From: Bradyrhizobium sp. KBS0727
GTDB lineage: Bacteria; Pseudomonadota; Alphaproteobacteria; Rhizobiales; Xanthobacteraceae
Assembly (NCBI RefSeq): GCF_005937885.2
Contig: NZ_CP042176.1
Location: 3,095,501-3,159,500, forward strand
DNA: 64,000 nucleotides
Reading direction: 5' to 3'
Below are positions 8,911 through 18,030 of this stretch, in pieces. Position numbers and translations under genes: made by a program. Position 1 is the first letter of the stretch. Each line of letters begins with the position of its first letter. The notes below the pieces were generated by a model, which saw only the letters and a list, made by a program, of their open reading frames with translations, had not been told where the DNA came from and ran no database searches.

Positions 8911-10158
8911 ATGTCGTCACCTCCCAAAAACGTCGCTATCATCGGTGCCGGCCCCGCCGGCCTGATGGCGGCCGAGGTACTCGCGCAAGGCGGTGCCGAT
9001 GTCACCGTCTACGATGCGATGCCCTCCGCCGGCCGCAAGTTTTTGATGGCCGGGCGCGGGGGACTCAATCTGACGCACAGCGAACCGCTACCGCAATTTC
9101 TTGCGCGCTATCGCGAGGCCCCGCCGTATCTCCAGGCCGCCATCGACGCATTTCCGCCAGACGCCTTGCGCGAGTGGAGCGAAGCGCTGGGGCAGGAGAC
9201 TTTTGTCGGCTCCAGCGGCCGGGTGTTTCCAAAGGCATTCAAGGCGTCGCCCTTGCTGCGTGCATGGCTGCGGCGGCTGGACTCGCTAGGCGTGAAATTG
9301 GTGCTGCGTCAGCGCTGGACCGGCTGGGACAAAAACGGCCATCTCTGTTTTCAAACGCCGGATGGACCGCGCAGCGTGGAAGCCGCCGCCACCGTGCTGG
9401 CACTCGGCGGCGCGAGCTGGCCGCGGCTTGGATCGGATGGATCGTGGGTGGAAACGCTTGGCGCCAAAGGCGTCAACATATCCCGGCTTCGGCCGGCCAA
9501 TTCCGGCTTCACCGTCGCCTGGTCGGATATTTTCCGCGACCGCTTCGAGGGGCAGCCGCTGAAGGGCGTCGCGCTGACATCAGGCCGGAACACCATTCGC
9601 GGCGAATGCGTCGTCACCCGCACGGGCATTGAAGGCGGCGCGATCTATGCGTTGTCGGCCGATTTGCGCGAGGCGATCGATAGCTCGGGACGGGCAACCC
9701 TGCATATCGCCCTGCGGCCCGATCTCGATCCGAATGATCTGATCGCGAAGGTTTCCGCGCCAAAGGGAAAGCAATCGCTGTCCAATTTCCTGCGCAAGGC
9801 TGCAAGCCTTTCACCGGTAGCCATCGGATTGCTGCAGGAGGCGGCCAAGGCCTCGAATGTTTCGTTGCCGTCGCTGGCTCCGGCCGATCTCGTCCGACTG
9901 ATCAACGCCGTCCCGATCGAACTCACCGGCACCGCCCCGATCGCGCGCGCAATCTCGACCGCGGGCGGGATATCGTTCGCTGAGCTCGATACCGATTACA
10001 TGCTTCGCCGTTTGCCCGGCGTGTTTGCGGCTGGCGAAATGCTCGACTGGGAAGCCCCAACCGGCGGTTATCTGCTGCAGGCCTCGTTTGCGACGGGCGC
10101 GGCGGCGGGCAGGGGTGTGTTGAAGTGGCTGGAGAGGCGAATGGCGAGTAGCGAATAG
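8911..10158 (+). CDS. NAD(P)/FAD-dependent oxidoreductase, HI0933/YhiN-like flavoprotein
   Basis: A 415-residue flavoprotein with an N-terminal FAD dinucleotide motif NVAIIGAGPAGLMAAEVLAQ. The family stretches GRKFLMAGRGGLNLTHSEP (about residues 45-63) and TVLALGGASWPRLGSDGSW (about 160-178) are present. The C-terminal FAD region is LPGVFAAGEMLDWEAPTGGYLL. These identify the HI0933-like family (TIGR03862-type branch); the physiological substrate is not known from sequence. Start chosen at the ATG at 8911, after the palindromic repeat. The last residues, MASSE, are encoded by one arm of the inverted repeat that follows. Confidence 0.88.
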   Translation: MSSPPKNVAIIGAGPAGLMAAEVLAQGGADVTVYDAMPSAGRKFLMAGRGGLNLTHSEPLPQFLARYREAPPYLQAAIDAFPPDALREWSEALGQETFVGSSGRVFPKAFKASPLLRAWLRRLDSLGVKLVLRQRWTGWDKNGHLCFQTPDGPRSVEAAATVLALGGASWPRLGSDGSWVETLGAKGVNISRLRPANSGFTVAWSDIFRDRFEGQPLKGVALTSGRNTIRGECVVTRTGIEGGAIYALSADLREAIDSSGRATLHIALRPDLDPNDLIAKVSAPKGKQSLSNFLRKAASLSPVAIGLLQEAAKASNVSLPSLAPADLVRLINAVPIELTGTAPIARAISTAGGISFAELDTDYMLRRLPGVFAAGEMLDWEAPTGGYLLQASFATGAAAGRGVLKWLERRMASSE

Positions 10159-10275
10159 CGAATTGTCATTCCGGGGCGCGAAGCGAACCCGGAATCTCGA
10201 GATTCCGGGTTCGATGCTTCGCATCGCCCCGGAATGACGTGCTCCCTATTCGCCATTCGCTACTCGCCATTCGCC
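10135..10275. repeat. nested palindrome between two convergent genes
   Basis: Two elements are nested. The inner one (10165-10238) is GTCATTCCGG...CCGGAATGAC with a central CCCGGAATCTCGAGATTCCGGG palindrome, the same family as at 19093, 23579 and 32010. The outer arms are AGGCGAATGGCGAGTAGCGA at 10135 and its reverse complement ending near 10275. The left arm overlaps the stop of the flavoprotein gene, and the right arm abuts the stop of the convergent PLP-enzyme gene. The position fits a bidirectional transcription end. Confidence 0.85.
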
Positions 10276-11357
10276 TACCGCAACCTCCCCCGCGCCGCGA
10301 CCGGCAATGTGCCGATGATCTCGTCTCCCCGCACCATCACCACCTCATCCATCATGTTGACGACGACGCAGACGTGGTTGGGCACGATCCGCACGACGTC
10401 GCCGACAACCGGCCGGGTATTGCTGCGGGCCAGATCGAGAAAGCCGTGCTCCTCGGCAAAGCGGGCGATCTTGGCTTCGGGGTGTTCCAGAATGAGGCCG
10501 TGGCCGTCGAGGCCGCCGCCGGTGTCTGAGGTCAGCGTCTTGGAGCCGGCATCGAGAATGCCGCGATCGGGGCCGGCGCGGCTGACGACGGTGGAATAGA
10601 TGTTGAGCGCGCAATCGTCCCAACTGGCGACGCCGGCGGCGACCTGCATGCGGTCGTTGTAGATATAAGTGCCGGGCCGGTGTTCGGTGGCGCCCTTCAG
10701 CTTGCCGACGTTTTTAAGGTTCGGCGTGCCGCCGGTGGAGACGATGGTCGCATCGAGCCCGTGGGCGCGGACGCCGGCCAGTGCCTCGTCGAAGAACTTT
10801 TGTGCGTCGGCCCAGCCGGTTTCGGTCGGGTACAGCATGAAGCCGGCAAAGACCAATCCCTTCGAGGCCGCGATTTCGCGCGCCAGCGCGATGGCCTCGC
10901 CGGGTGTCTCGACGCCGGCGCGCTTGCGCCCGGTGTCGCATTCGACCACCACGGAAAGCGGTCGGCCCGAGGCGTTAGCTGCCTGCGGCAGGCCCGCGAT
11001 CACGGTCGAATTGTCCGCAGCCACCGTCATGTTGGCCTTGGCCTGCAGCGCGCCGAGCCGGGCCATCTTTTCCTCGCCGATCAGGTTGTAGCTGATCAGG
11101 ATGTCGTCGATCCCGGCGTCTGCCATGATCTCGGCTTCGCCGAGCTTCTGGCAGGTGATGCCTTTGGCGCCGGCCGCAATCTGTATCTGGGCCAGCAGCG
11201 GGCTTTTGTGGGTCTTGATGTGCGGCCGGTTGGCGACGCCGGCGGCATCGCAGGCCGCCTGGATGCGCGCGATGTTGCGCTCGACCCGGTCCATGTCGAT
11301 CACGGCGGCGGGCGTGCCGTATTCGCGGGCGATTTTGGCGGCGAGGGATGTGGTCAT
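10275..11357 (-). CDS. DSD1-family PLP-dependent enzyme, D-threonine aldolase-like
   Basis: A 360-residue alanine-racemase-fold enzyme. The PLP Lys lies in NRPHIKTHKSPLLAQ (about residues 45-59). Phosphate-binding and barrel motifs include VVECDTGRKRAGVET and STGGTPNL. The C-terminal metal-site region is RIVPNHVCVVVNMMDE. These are the features of D-threonine aldolase/D-serine dehydratase (DSD1) relatives that act on D-3-hydroxyamino acids. The exact substrate is not resolved. Start placed at the ATG at 11357 (MTTSLAAKIAREYGTPAAVID); an upstream in-frame start at 11393 would add 12 residues with no support. Confidence 0.88.
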   Translation of the reverse strand: MTTSLAAKIAREYGTPAAVIDMDRVERNIARIQAACDAAGVANRPHIKTHKSPLLAQIQIAAGAKGITCQKLGEAEIMADAGIDDILISYNLIGEEKMARLGALQAKANMTVAADNSTVIAGLPQAANASGRPLSVVVECDTGRKRAGVETPGEAIALAREIAASKGLVFAGFMLYPTETGWADAQKFFDEALAGVRAHGLDATIVSTGGTPNLKNVGKLKGATEHRPGTYIYNDRMQVAAGVASWDDCALNIYSTVVSRAGPDRGILDAGSKTLTSDTGGGLDGHGLILEHPEAKIARFAEEHGFLDLARSNTRPVVGDVVRIVPNHVCVVVNMMDEVVMVRGDEIIGTLPVAARGRLR

Positions 11358-11422
11358 GGGAAGTCCTATTTTTTGCGCGTGTTCTGATCGCAATACCCGT
11401 GTCCACTTTTGCGGAACACGCG

Positions 11423-13234
11423 CTACGCCTGCTCGATCTCTTCACGCAACACTTCAAGTTCCAGCCAGCGGTTTTCGGCTTCTTCCATGTCTTTCTGGGC
11501 CTTGCCGATCGCGGCCGAAGTCGCGTCGAACTTCTTGCGATCCTTGGCGTAAAGATTGGGATCGTCAAGGAAGCGCTGGAGTTTGGCAATTTCGGCCTGC
11601 AGCTTGGCGATGGTCTTGGGCAGCATATCCAGCGCGTGCTTCTCGTTGAAGGTGAGACGGCGCTTGGAGGTGCCCGAAGCGGCGGTGCTTTTCGGCTTCT
11701 TGGCTTCGTCGGCCGATGCCGCGACCACGGTCTCGCGCTTCAGGTCGGCGCGGCGCTGCGCCAGCATGTCGGTATAGCCGCCGGCATACTCGATCCAGCG
11801 GCCCTGGCCTTCGGGGACGATGACCGACGTGACCACGCGGTCGAGGAAGTCGCGGTCATGGCTGATCAGCATCACCGTGCCCTCGTAATCGCCGAGCATT
11901 TCCTCGAGCACGTCGAGGGTTTCGAGATCGAGGTCGTTGGTCGGTTCGTCCAGCACGAGGAGGTTCGAAGGCTTGGCCAGCGAGCGGGCCAGCATGACCC
12001 GGCCGCGCTCGCCGCCGGAGAGCACTTCCAGCGGCGTGCGCATCTGCTCCTGCGCGAACAGAAAATCCTTCATGTAGCTGACGACGTGCTTCGGCTTGCC
12101 GCCGACCATGACATGGTCGCCGCGGCCGCCGGTGAGGGCTTCCGCCAATGTCGATTTGGGATCGAGGCTTTCGCGGTGCTGGTCCAGCGTCGCCATTTCG
12201 ATGTTGGCGCCGAGGCGGATCGTGCCTGAGTCAGGCTCGCTGCCGCCGGTCAGCATCTCGATCAGCGTGGTCTTGCCGGCGCCGTTCGGGCCGACAATGC
12301 CGATGCGGTCGCCGCGCTGCACCCGGATCGAGAAATTGTCGACGATCTTGCGTTCGCCATAGGCCTTGCTGATGTTCTTGGCCTCGATCACCAGCTTGCC
12401 GGATTTGTCGGCTTCGGCGGCGGCGAGGCTGGCATTGCCGGTGGCGCCGCGATAGGTGCGGCGCTGGTCGCGCAGTTCATACAGATTGCCGAGCCGTTTG
12501 ACGTTGCGCTTGCGGCGGCCGGAGACGCCGTAACGCAGCCAGTGTTCCTCATTGACGATCTTGCGGTCGAGCTTGTGCTGGTCGCGCTCTTCCTCGGCCA
12601 GCACCTCGTCGCGCCAGGATTCGAAGGCACTGAAGCCGCGGTCGATCTGCTTGATCTGGCCGCGATCGAGCCAGGCGGTTTGGCGCGACAGATTGGAGAG
12701 GAAGCGGCGGTCATGGCTGATGATGACCAGCGCGCAGCGGCGGCTTTCCAGTTCGCCTTCCAGCCATTCGATGGTCGGCAGATCCAGATGGTTGGTCGGC
12801 TCGTCCAGCAGCAGGATGTCGGGCGAGGGCGCCAGCACCCGTGCCAGCGCCGCGCGGCGGGCTTCGCCGCCGGAGACATGCGCGGGGTCTTCGTTGCCGG
12901 TGAGCCCGAGCTGCTCGACGAGATAGCGCGCCTGATAATGGTCGTCGCCGGGGCCGAGCCCGGCCTCGACATAAGCTAGCGTGGTCTTGTGATCGCCGAA
13001 ATCTGGCTCCTGCGGCAGGTAGCGGATGGTGGCGCCGGGCTGCACGAAGCGGCTGCCGCCGTCGGGCTCGACGATCCCCGCAGCGATCTTCAAGAGCGTC
13101 GACTTGCCGGAGCCGTTGCGGCCGATCAGGCAGACCCGCTCGCCCGACGACACCGACAATTCGACGCCCGACAACAGCGGCGTGCCGCCAAAAGTCAGGC
13201 GGATATCTTTCAACTGGATCAGCGGCGGCGCCAT
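11423..13234 (-). CDS. ABC-F family ATP-binding protein (Uup-like)
   Basis: A 603-residue protein with two ABC ATPase domains and no membrane domain. Domain 1 has Walker A GRNGSGKST (about residue 38), signature VSGGE and Walker B DILLLDEPTNHLD. Domain 2 has GPNGAGKTT (about 316), LSGGE and LLVLDEPTNDLD. A charged coiled-coil tail (about 535-603: KTIAKLQAEIAKLQRFLDD and on) is typical of Uup. ABC-F proteins act on ribosomes, and Uup-type members also affect DNA branch intermediates. Its start lies 9 bp from the end of the UPF0178 gene upstream on the same strand, so the two may be one transcript. Confidence 0.92.
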   Translation of the reverse strand: MAPPLIQLKDIRLTFGGTPLLSGVELSVSSGERVCLIGRNGSGKSTLLKIAAGIVEPDGGSRFVQPGATIRYLPQEPDFGDHKTTLAYVEAGLGPGDDHYQARYLVEQLGLTGNEDPAHVSGGEARRAALARVLAPSPDILLLDEPTNHLDLPTIEWLEGELESRRCALVIISHDRRFLSNLSRQTAWLDRGQIKQIDRGFSAFESWRDEVLAEEERDQHKLDRKIVNEEHWLRYGVSGRRKRNVKRLGNLYELRDQRRTYRGATGNASLAAAEADKSGKLVIEAKNISKAYGERKIVDNFSIRVQRGDRIGIVGPNGAGKTTLIEMLTGGSEPDSGTIRLGANIEMATLDQHRESLDPKSTLAEALTGGRGDHVMVGGKPKHVVSYMKDFLFAQEQMRTPLEVLSGGERGRVMLARSLAKPSNLLVLDEPTNDLDLETLDVLEEMLGDYEGTVMLISHDRDFLDRVVTSVIVPEGQGRWIEYAGGYTDMLAQRRADLKRETVVAASADEAKKPKSTAASGTSKRRLTFNEKHALDMLPKTIAKLQAEIAKLQRFLDDPNLYAKDRKKFDATSAAIGKAQKDMEEAENRWLELEVLREEIEQA

Positions 13235-13243
13235 GCTCTCACT

Positions 13244-13741
13244 TCAATTCTGGTTCGGCGCGGGCTGTTCGGCGCGCTGGCGCTGGATCCGGCGAATGGT
13301 CTGGTCGAGCGTCGACAGGAAGGCCGAACGGTCGCGGGGAGAATAGGATTTCGGGCCGCCGGTAACTTCGCCGGACGAGCGCAAATCGGTCATCAGGTTG
13401 CGCACCGCCAAGGTCATGCCGATCGATTGTTCCGTGAACGGCTTGCCGTTGGGCGCGATCACTTCGGCACCGGCTTTGACGCAGCGGCTGGCGAGCGGGA
13501 TATCCGAGGTGATGACGATGTCGCCCTTGTGCGCGCGCTCCGCGATCCAGTCGTCGGCGGCATCCATGCCGGAACCGGCCGCGATGCGCTCGATCAGCGG
13601 ATCCTGTGGCACGCGGATGAAATTGCCCGCGACGACGCTGACCGGCAGCCCGTGCCGGAGCGCGACGCGATAGATCTCGTCCTTCACGGGGCAGGCGTCG
13701 GCATCGACGTAGATCCGAGGGGTGTTCGCGTCAGGCGGCAT
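13244..13741 (-). CDS. UPF0178 (YaiI/YqxD) family protein
   Basis: 165 residues with the family hallmark near the N-terminus, [14 protein letters not shown]. It continues with [20 protein letters not shown] and [15 protein letters not shown], which are conserved in YaiI/YqxD proteins. The fold is related to PIN-like nucleases, with the Asp residues of VDADACP and TSDIPLA likely to bind metal, but no activity is established for the family. I used the ATG at 13741 ([13 protein letters not shown]), which gives the usual family length. The frame stays open upstream to 13876. Adjacent to the ABC-F gene. Confidence 0.87.
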   Translation of the reverse strand: MPPDANTPRIYVDADACPVKDEIYRVALRHGLPVSVVAGNFIRVPQDPLIERIAAGSGMDAADDWIAERAHKGDIVITSDIPLASRCVKAGAEVIAPNGKPFTEQSIGMTLAVRNLMTDLRSSGEVTGGPKSYSPRDRSAFLSTLDQTIRRIQRQRAEQPAPNQN

Positions 13742-13907
13742 AGAGGTGGATTCGGTCCATATTCCGTTTCGCGGGTGGTACTCCATCGGGTCAGGAATTG
13801 CGAGGGAAACAGGGCCGGGAACATGCTTGCCATGACGGTTTCTTTGCGTACGATAACCCCAAGAAAACATAGCCAAATAACAACAAAATCAGAGGAAACC
13901 TGAGGAC

Positions 13908-14696
13908 ATGACCAGCTACCGCGTCACCGCCCACAACACCTCGAAACAGTCCGAAAACAAGATCCACGACGATACCGTGGCGCGCCGGTTCGGCTTCTCG
14001 GGCGGCCTCGTCCCCGGCGTCGACGTTTTCGCCTATATGACCCATCTGCCGGTCGAAAAATGGGGCCGCGCCTTCCTCGAACGCGGGCTGATGGATGCGC
14101 GCTTCGTCAAGCCGGTCTATGACGGCGAGGTCGCCGAACTGACGGGCACCGAAACCGGCGGCATTCTTTCCATTGAGGTCCACAGCCGGGGCGCACTCTG
14201 CGCCACCGGCACGGCGTCTCTGCCGGCGTCCGCGCCGGGATTCTCTCTCTCCGATTTCAGGGAAGTCGCCCCCGTCGCCGAACGTCATCCGGTCAATGCC
14301 GGCTCCTACGAAGTCGGCAAATGGCTCGGCACGCTCCCGCGCGACTGGGCGGGCGATTCGGCACGCGAATATCTCGCCGATATCAGGGAAACCGATCCGA
14401 TTTACGCACGCGAAGGCCTCGGCCATCCCGGCCTGTTGCAGCGGGTGATGAACAAGGTGCTGGTCGACAATGCCATCCTGGGCCCGTGGATTCACGTCGG
14501 CAGCCAGATGCAGCTGTTGTCGGCCGCCAACGCCGGCGACGTGATCACGGCGCGCGCCAAGGTGACCGGCAACTACGACAAAAAGGGCCACCGCTTCGTC
14601 GAGCTCGACGCGCTGGTCGTCGCCAACGGCAAGACTGCGCTAGCGCATTGCCATCACATCGCGATCTACCAGCCGCGCGAACAGGCGGCGGCGTAG
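13908..14696 (+). CDS. hotdog-fold (MaoC-like) domain protein
   Basis: A 262-residue protein with an N-terminal stretch HDDTVARRFGFSGGLVPGVD that resembles the acyl-dehydratase hotdog entry motif (D..A...GF.GG.VPG). A second half ends AGDVITARAKVTGNYDKKGH...HHIAIYQP, consistent with a double hotdog. No catalytic Asp-His pair is obvious, so it may be a thioesterase/hydratase homologue of unknown substrate. The stop is 4 bp from the start of the 2-hydroxychromene-2-carboxylate isomerase-like gene, so the two are almost certainly co-transcribed. Confidence 0.8.
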   Translation: MTSYRVTAHNTSKQSENKIHDDTVARRFGFSGGLVPGVDVFAYMTHLPVEKWGRAFLERGLMDARFVKPVYDGEVAELTGTETGGILSIEVHSRGALCATGTASLPASAPGFSLSDFREVAPVAERHPVNAGSYEVGKWLGTLPRDWAGDSAREYLADIRETDPIYAREGLGHPGLLQRVMNKVLVDNAILGPWIHVGSQMQLLSAANAGDVITARAKVTGNYDKKGHRFVELDALVVANGKTALAHCHHIAIYQPREQAAA

Positions 14697-14700
14697 CGTC

Positions 14701-15309
14701 ATGCCCGTCACCATCGATTATTACGTCAGCCTCAACTCGCCCTGGACTTATCTCGGCAGCGCGCCGTTCGCCGAGATCGCCCGGCGCCATGGCGCGACCG
14801 TCAACATCAAGCCGGCCAAGTTCGGGCCGATCTTCGAACAGACCGGCGGGTTGCCGCTACCAAAACGCTCGCCGCAGCGGCAGGCCTACCGCTTGATGGA
14901 TTTGAAGCGCTGGCGCGAGATGCGGGAACGGCCGCTCAACCTCGAGCCCAAATATTTCCCCTGCGACGACTCCGCCGCGACGCGACTCGTGATCGCGGCC
15001 AAGCTGCAGGGCAAGGACGCCCACCGGCTGTCGCTGGAGTTGGGCCGCGCGCTGTGGGAGCGCGAGGAGACACTGGCCGATCCCGCCACCCTCGCTTCGG
15101 CGGCCGCGCGCGCGGGCCTCGACGCGGCGGTGCTGCGCGCGGGCAGCCCGTCGGATGCGGAACTCGATGCGCTGCTCGAGCAATATACCCAGGAAGCCGT
15201 GAAGGCCGGCGTATTCGGCGCGCCGAGCTACGTGCTGCCGTCAGGCGAAATCTTCTGGGGCCAGGACCGGCTGGAGCTATTGGACCGCGCTCTGAAGATG
15301 GCGGCGTAA
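14701..15309 (+). CDS. 2-hydroxychromene-2-carboxylate isomerase-like (DsbA/GST-kappa fold) protein
   Basis: A 202-residue DsbA-fold protein. It begins TIDYYVSLNSPWTYLGSAPF, where the Ser-Pro-Trp replaces the CxxC of DsbA and matches the GST-kappa/HCCA isomerase active site. The cis-Pro loop is GVFGAPSYVLPSGEIFWGQD near the C-terminus. Enzymes of this family use glutathione as cofactor in aromatic-ring degradation. No other naphthalene-type degradation genes lie nearby, so a general GSH-dependent isomerase role is as likely. Co-transcribed with the hotdog gene. Confidence 0.88.
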   Translation: MPVTIDYYVSLNSPWTYLGSAPFAEIARRHGATVNIKPAKFGPIFEQTGGLPLPKRSPQRQAYRLMDLKRWREMRERPLNLEPKYFPCDDSAATRLVIAAKLQGKDAHRLSLELGRALWEREETLADPATLASAAARAGLDAAVLRAGSPSDAELDALLEQYTQEAVKAGVFGAPSYVLPSGEIFWGQDRLELLDRALKMAA

Positions 15310-15350
15310 AAAAGGTACCAGAGGTACGTGAGCTCTGCGAATAGCTTTCC

Positions 15351-15434
15351 GTCATGGCCGGGCTTGTCCCGGCCATCCACGTCTTTCTGCACGACCGTTA
15401 AGGCGTGGATGCCCGGGACAAGCCCGGGCATGAC
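15351..15434. repeat. palindromic repeat GTCATGGCCGGGCTTGTCCC ... CCCGGGCATGAC
   Basis: Two adjacent palindromic units: GGCCGGGCTTGTCCCGGCC and GCCCGGGACAAGCCCGGGC, joined by ATCCACGTC...GGCGTGGAT which also pair with each other. The whole can fold into one long hairpin. It lies between the convergent ends of the isomerase gene (+) and the molybdenum hydroxylase gene (-), where it could terminate transcription from both sides. Confidence 0.8.
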
Positions 15435-15455
15435 GGCGCGCGCTTCGGCGTATCG

Positions 15456-17831
15456 TTACGCCGCCTTCGTCTTCTTCGCGTCCTGGATCGCGCGCCAGAC
15501 CCGCTCCGGCGTCAGCGGCATCTCGATCTGCGTGATGCCGTACTCCGACAGCGCATCGATCACCGCATTGACGATGCAGACCAGGCTGCCGGCGCAGCCG
15601 GCTTCGCCGCAGCCCTTGGTGCCCAGCGGATTGGTTTTGGCGGGCGAGGGGTGGTCGCCGACTTCCATCGAAGGAATGTCTTCGGCGCGCGGCATGGCGT
15701 AGTCCATGAACGAGCCGGTGATCGGCTGGCCGCTTTCGTCGTAACTGACCTCCTCCATCAGCGCCTGGCCGATGCCCTGGGCGACGCCACCATGCAACTG
15801 GCCGGCGACGATCATCGGGTTGACGACGGTGCCGAAATCATTGACGGCGAAATAACGTACGATCCGGGTCACGCCGGTGTCGGGATCGATCTCGACTTCC
15901 GCGACATGGCAGCCGTTCGGGAACGTCGACGGCGTGTCCTTGGTGGCATGGTCGACGTCGAGCGATGACGGCGTGCCTTCCGGTATCTTGCCGTCGCGCA
16001 GGCGCTGCGCCAGTTCCATGATGCCGATCGAACGGTCGGTGCCGGCGATGGTGAAGCGGCCATTGGCGAACTCGATATCGCCTTCGGAGGCTTCCATCAG
16101 ATGGGCCGCGGCCTGCTTGCCCTTTTCGACCACCAGCGCGGAGGATTCGACGATCGCCTGGCCCGTCGCGGTGATCGAGCGCGAGCCGCCGGTGCCGTTG
16201 CCGAAACGCACGAGGTCACTGTCGCCCTGTTCGAGCGTGATCTTCTCGAAGGGTACGCCGAGCTGGGCCGACAGCACCTGCGCGAACGGCGTGGCGTGGC
16301 CCTGGCCGTAATCCAGCGTGCCGGTGGTCAGCTTGACCGAACCATCCGGCTCGAACGTGATCTTGCCGAGTTCGCCGCTCGGCGGGGCGGTGACTTCCAG
16401 ATAAGAGCCGACCGCGATGCCGCGCAGCTTGCCGTTCTTTTTGCTTTCCTTCTTCCGCCTGGCAAAATTGGCGTGGTCGGAAATCTCCAGCGCCTTGTTG
16501 AAGACGCCGGCGAAGTCGCCGCTGTCATAGGTGACGCCGGAGGCGGCCGCGAACGGCAGTTGCGCCGGCTTGATGAAGTTGCGCTTGCGCAAGGTGACGC
16601 GGTTGATGCCCATCTCGTCGGCGGCGCGGTCGATGAGCCGCTCCATGTAGTAATTGGCTTCGGGCCGGCCGGCGCCGCGATAGGCACCCATCAGCGTGGT
16701 GTTGGTCAAAACCGTCTTGATATCGACGCCGAGCAGCGGCGTGCGGTAGACGCTGGCGAGGTTCTTGCCGGTGTTGAGCGACAACGGACCCGGCGCCACG
16801 CCGGTGATGTAGGCGCCGAGATTGCCGTAACCCGACAGGCGCACCGCCAAAAATTTACCCTCGGCGTCGAGTGCCAGTTCGGCGTGCATGAGCTGCGCGC
16901 GGCCCTGGCTGTCGGACAGGAAGCTGGTCGATCGCTCGTCGGTCCACTTCACCGGGCGGCCGAGCATCTTCGCCGCGTGCGCAATGCAGGTGTATTCGGG
17001 ATAGTTCATGTTTTTCATGCCGAACGAACCGCCGACATTGGCGGTGAGAATGCGGACCTTGTCGGTCGGCACGTTCAGGATCTTGGCAAAGCCGGCCTTG
17101 TTGCCGGAAACGCCCTGGGTCGGCACCTGTATCGTGAAGCGCTCGCTGGTCTTGTCATAGGCGGCCAGCGCCACGCGCGGTTCCATCGAGACCACGGCGA
17201 CGCGGGTGTTGACGATATCGAGTTTGGTGACGTGCGCGGCACTGGCAAATGCCGCGTCGATCTTCGCGGCGTCGCCATAGTGATAGTCGAGCGCGACGTT
17301 GTTGGGGATGTGGTCGTAAAGCTGTGGCGCGCCGGGCTTGGCGGCTTCCGCGGCGTCGGTGACGGCGGGAAGCGGCTCGATGTCGAGTTCGACGGCTTCG
17401 GCCGCATCGCGCGCCTGCGCCAATGTCTCGGCGACGACAAAGGCCACAGGATCGCCGACGAAACGCACCTTGTCGGTCGCGAGCGCCGGACGGTTGGTCT
17501 GCAGCAGCGGCGAGCCGTCCCGGCTCTTCAGCGGCAGGCCGCAGGTAAAGGGGTTGTAGCCGGCGGCCGCGAGGTCGGTGCCGGTCCAGGCGCCGAGCAC
17601 GCCGGGCATTGCTTTCGCAGCCGTGGTGTCGATGCCGCGGATAATGCCGTGGGCGTGGCTGGAGCGGACCATCCAGCAATAGGCTTGGCCGGGAGCCACG
17701 AAATCGTCGGTGTATCGGCCCTTGCCGCGGACCAGCGTGTCGTCCTCCTTGCGGCGCACCGGCTGCCCGACACCGTATTTTTGCAGTGCAATAGCGTTTT
17801 CGAGGGAGGACGGCGACGTATGATCTTGCAT
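15456..17831 (-). CDS. xanthine dehydrogenase-family molybdopterin-binding subunit (CoxL-like form II)
   Basis: A 791-residue large subunit of a molybdenum hydroxylase. The a/b hammerhead domain starts [23 protein letters not shown]. Molybdenum-cofactor stretches include GGSFGMKN (about residue 270), [18 protein letters not shown] (about 385) and the terminal active-site motif [13 protein letters not shown] with its catalytic Glu (about 743). AYRGAGR in place of the AYxCSFR of CO dehydrogenase marks it as form II rather than a true CO dehydrogenase. The FAD and 2Fe-2S partner subunits are not adjacent, so it must pair with subunits encoded elsewhere. Start set at the ATG at 17831 (MQDHTSP). 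Confidence 0.9.
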   Translation of the reverse strand: MQDHTSPSSLENAIALQKYGVGQPVRRKEDDTLVRGKGRYTDDFVAPGQAYCWMVRSSHAHGIIRGIDTTAAKAMPGVLGAWTGTDLAAAGYNPFTCGLPLKSRDGSPLLQTNRPALATDKVRFVGDPVAFVVAETLAQARDAAEAVELDIEPLPAVTDAAEAAKPGAPQLYDHIPNNVALDYHYGDAAKIDAAFASAAHVTKLDIVNTRVAVVSMEPRVALAAYDKTSERFTIQVPTQGVSGNKAGFAKILNVPTDKVRILTANVGGSFGMKNMNYPEYTCIAHAAKMLGRPVKWTDERSTSFLSDSQGRAQLMHAELALDAEGKFLAVRLSGYGNLGAYITGVAPGPLSLNTGKNLASVYRTPLLGVDIKTVLTNTTLMGAYRGAGRPEANYYMERLIDRAADEMGINRVTLRKRNFIKPAQLPFAAASGVTYDSGDFAGVFNKALEISDHANFARRKKESKKNGKLRGIAVGSYLEVTAPPSGELGKITFEPDGSVKLTTGTLDYGQGHATPFAQVLSAQLGVPFEKITLEQGDSDLVRFGNGTGGSRSITATGQAIVESSALVVEKGKQAAAHLMEASEGDIEFANGRFTIAGTDRSIGIMELAQRLRDGKIPEGTPSSLDVDHATKDTPSTFPNGCHVAEVEIDPDTGVTRIVRYFAVNDFGTVVNPMIVAGQLHGGVAQGIGQALMEEVSYDESGQPITGSFMDYAMPRAEDIPSMEVGDHPSPAKTNPLGTKGCGEAGCAGSLVCIVNAVIDALSEYGITQIEMPLTPERVWRAIQDAKKTKAA

Positions 17832-18030
17832 CGAAAAACACCTGAAATGCTTGGATTCTCGCGGGTTTCGCGGGCTCCCGCTCAAATAACGCACCGCGTC
17901 GTCAGCGACAACGCCTGATTGGGCATGGTCCTATGTGATGGGTTGTTGCTTACCCCCTTGGCGCTGCTAAAGTTTCCGTGAACGGTAATTCTTCGGCGGC
18001 CGGTCTCACGGCCGTGGAAAGACAATTTTG

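Noticed and set aside
16101..17918. 605-codon open frame antisense to the molybdenum hydroxylase gene
   Set aside because: Shadow of a well-supported gene; no domain motifs and a composition typical of antisense GC-rich frames.
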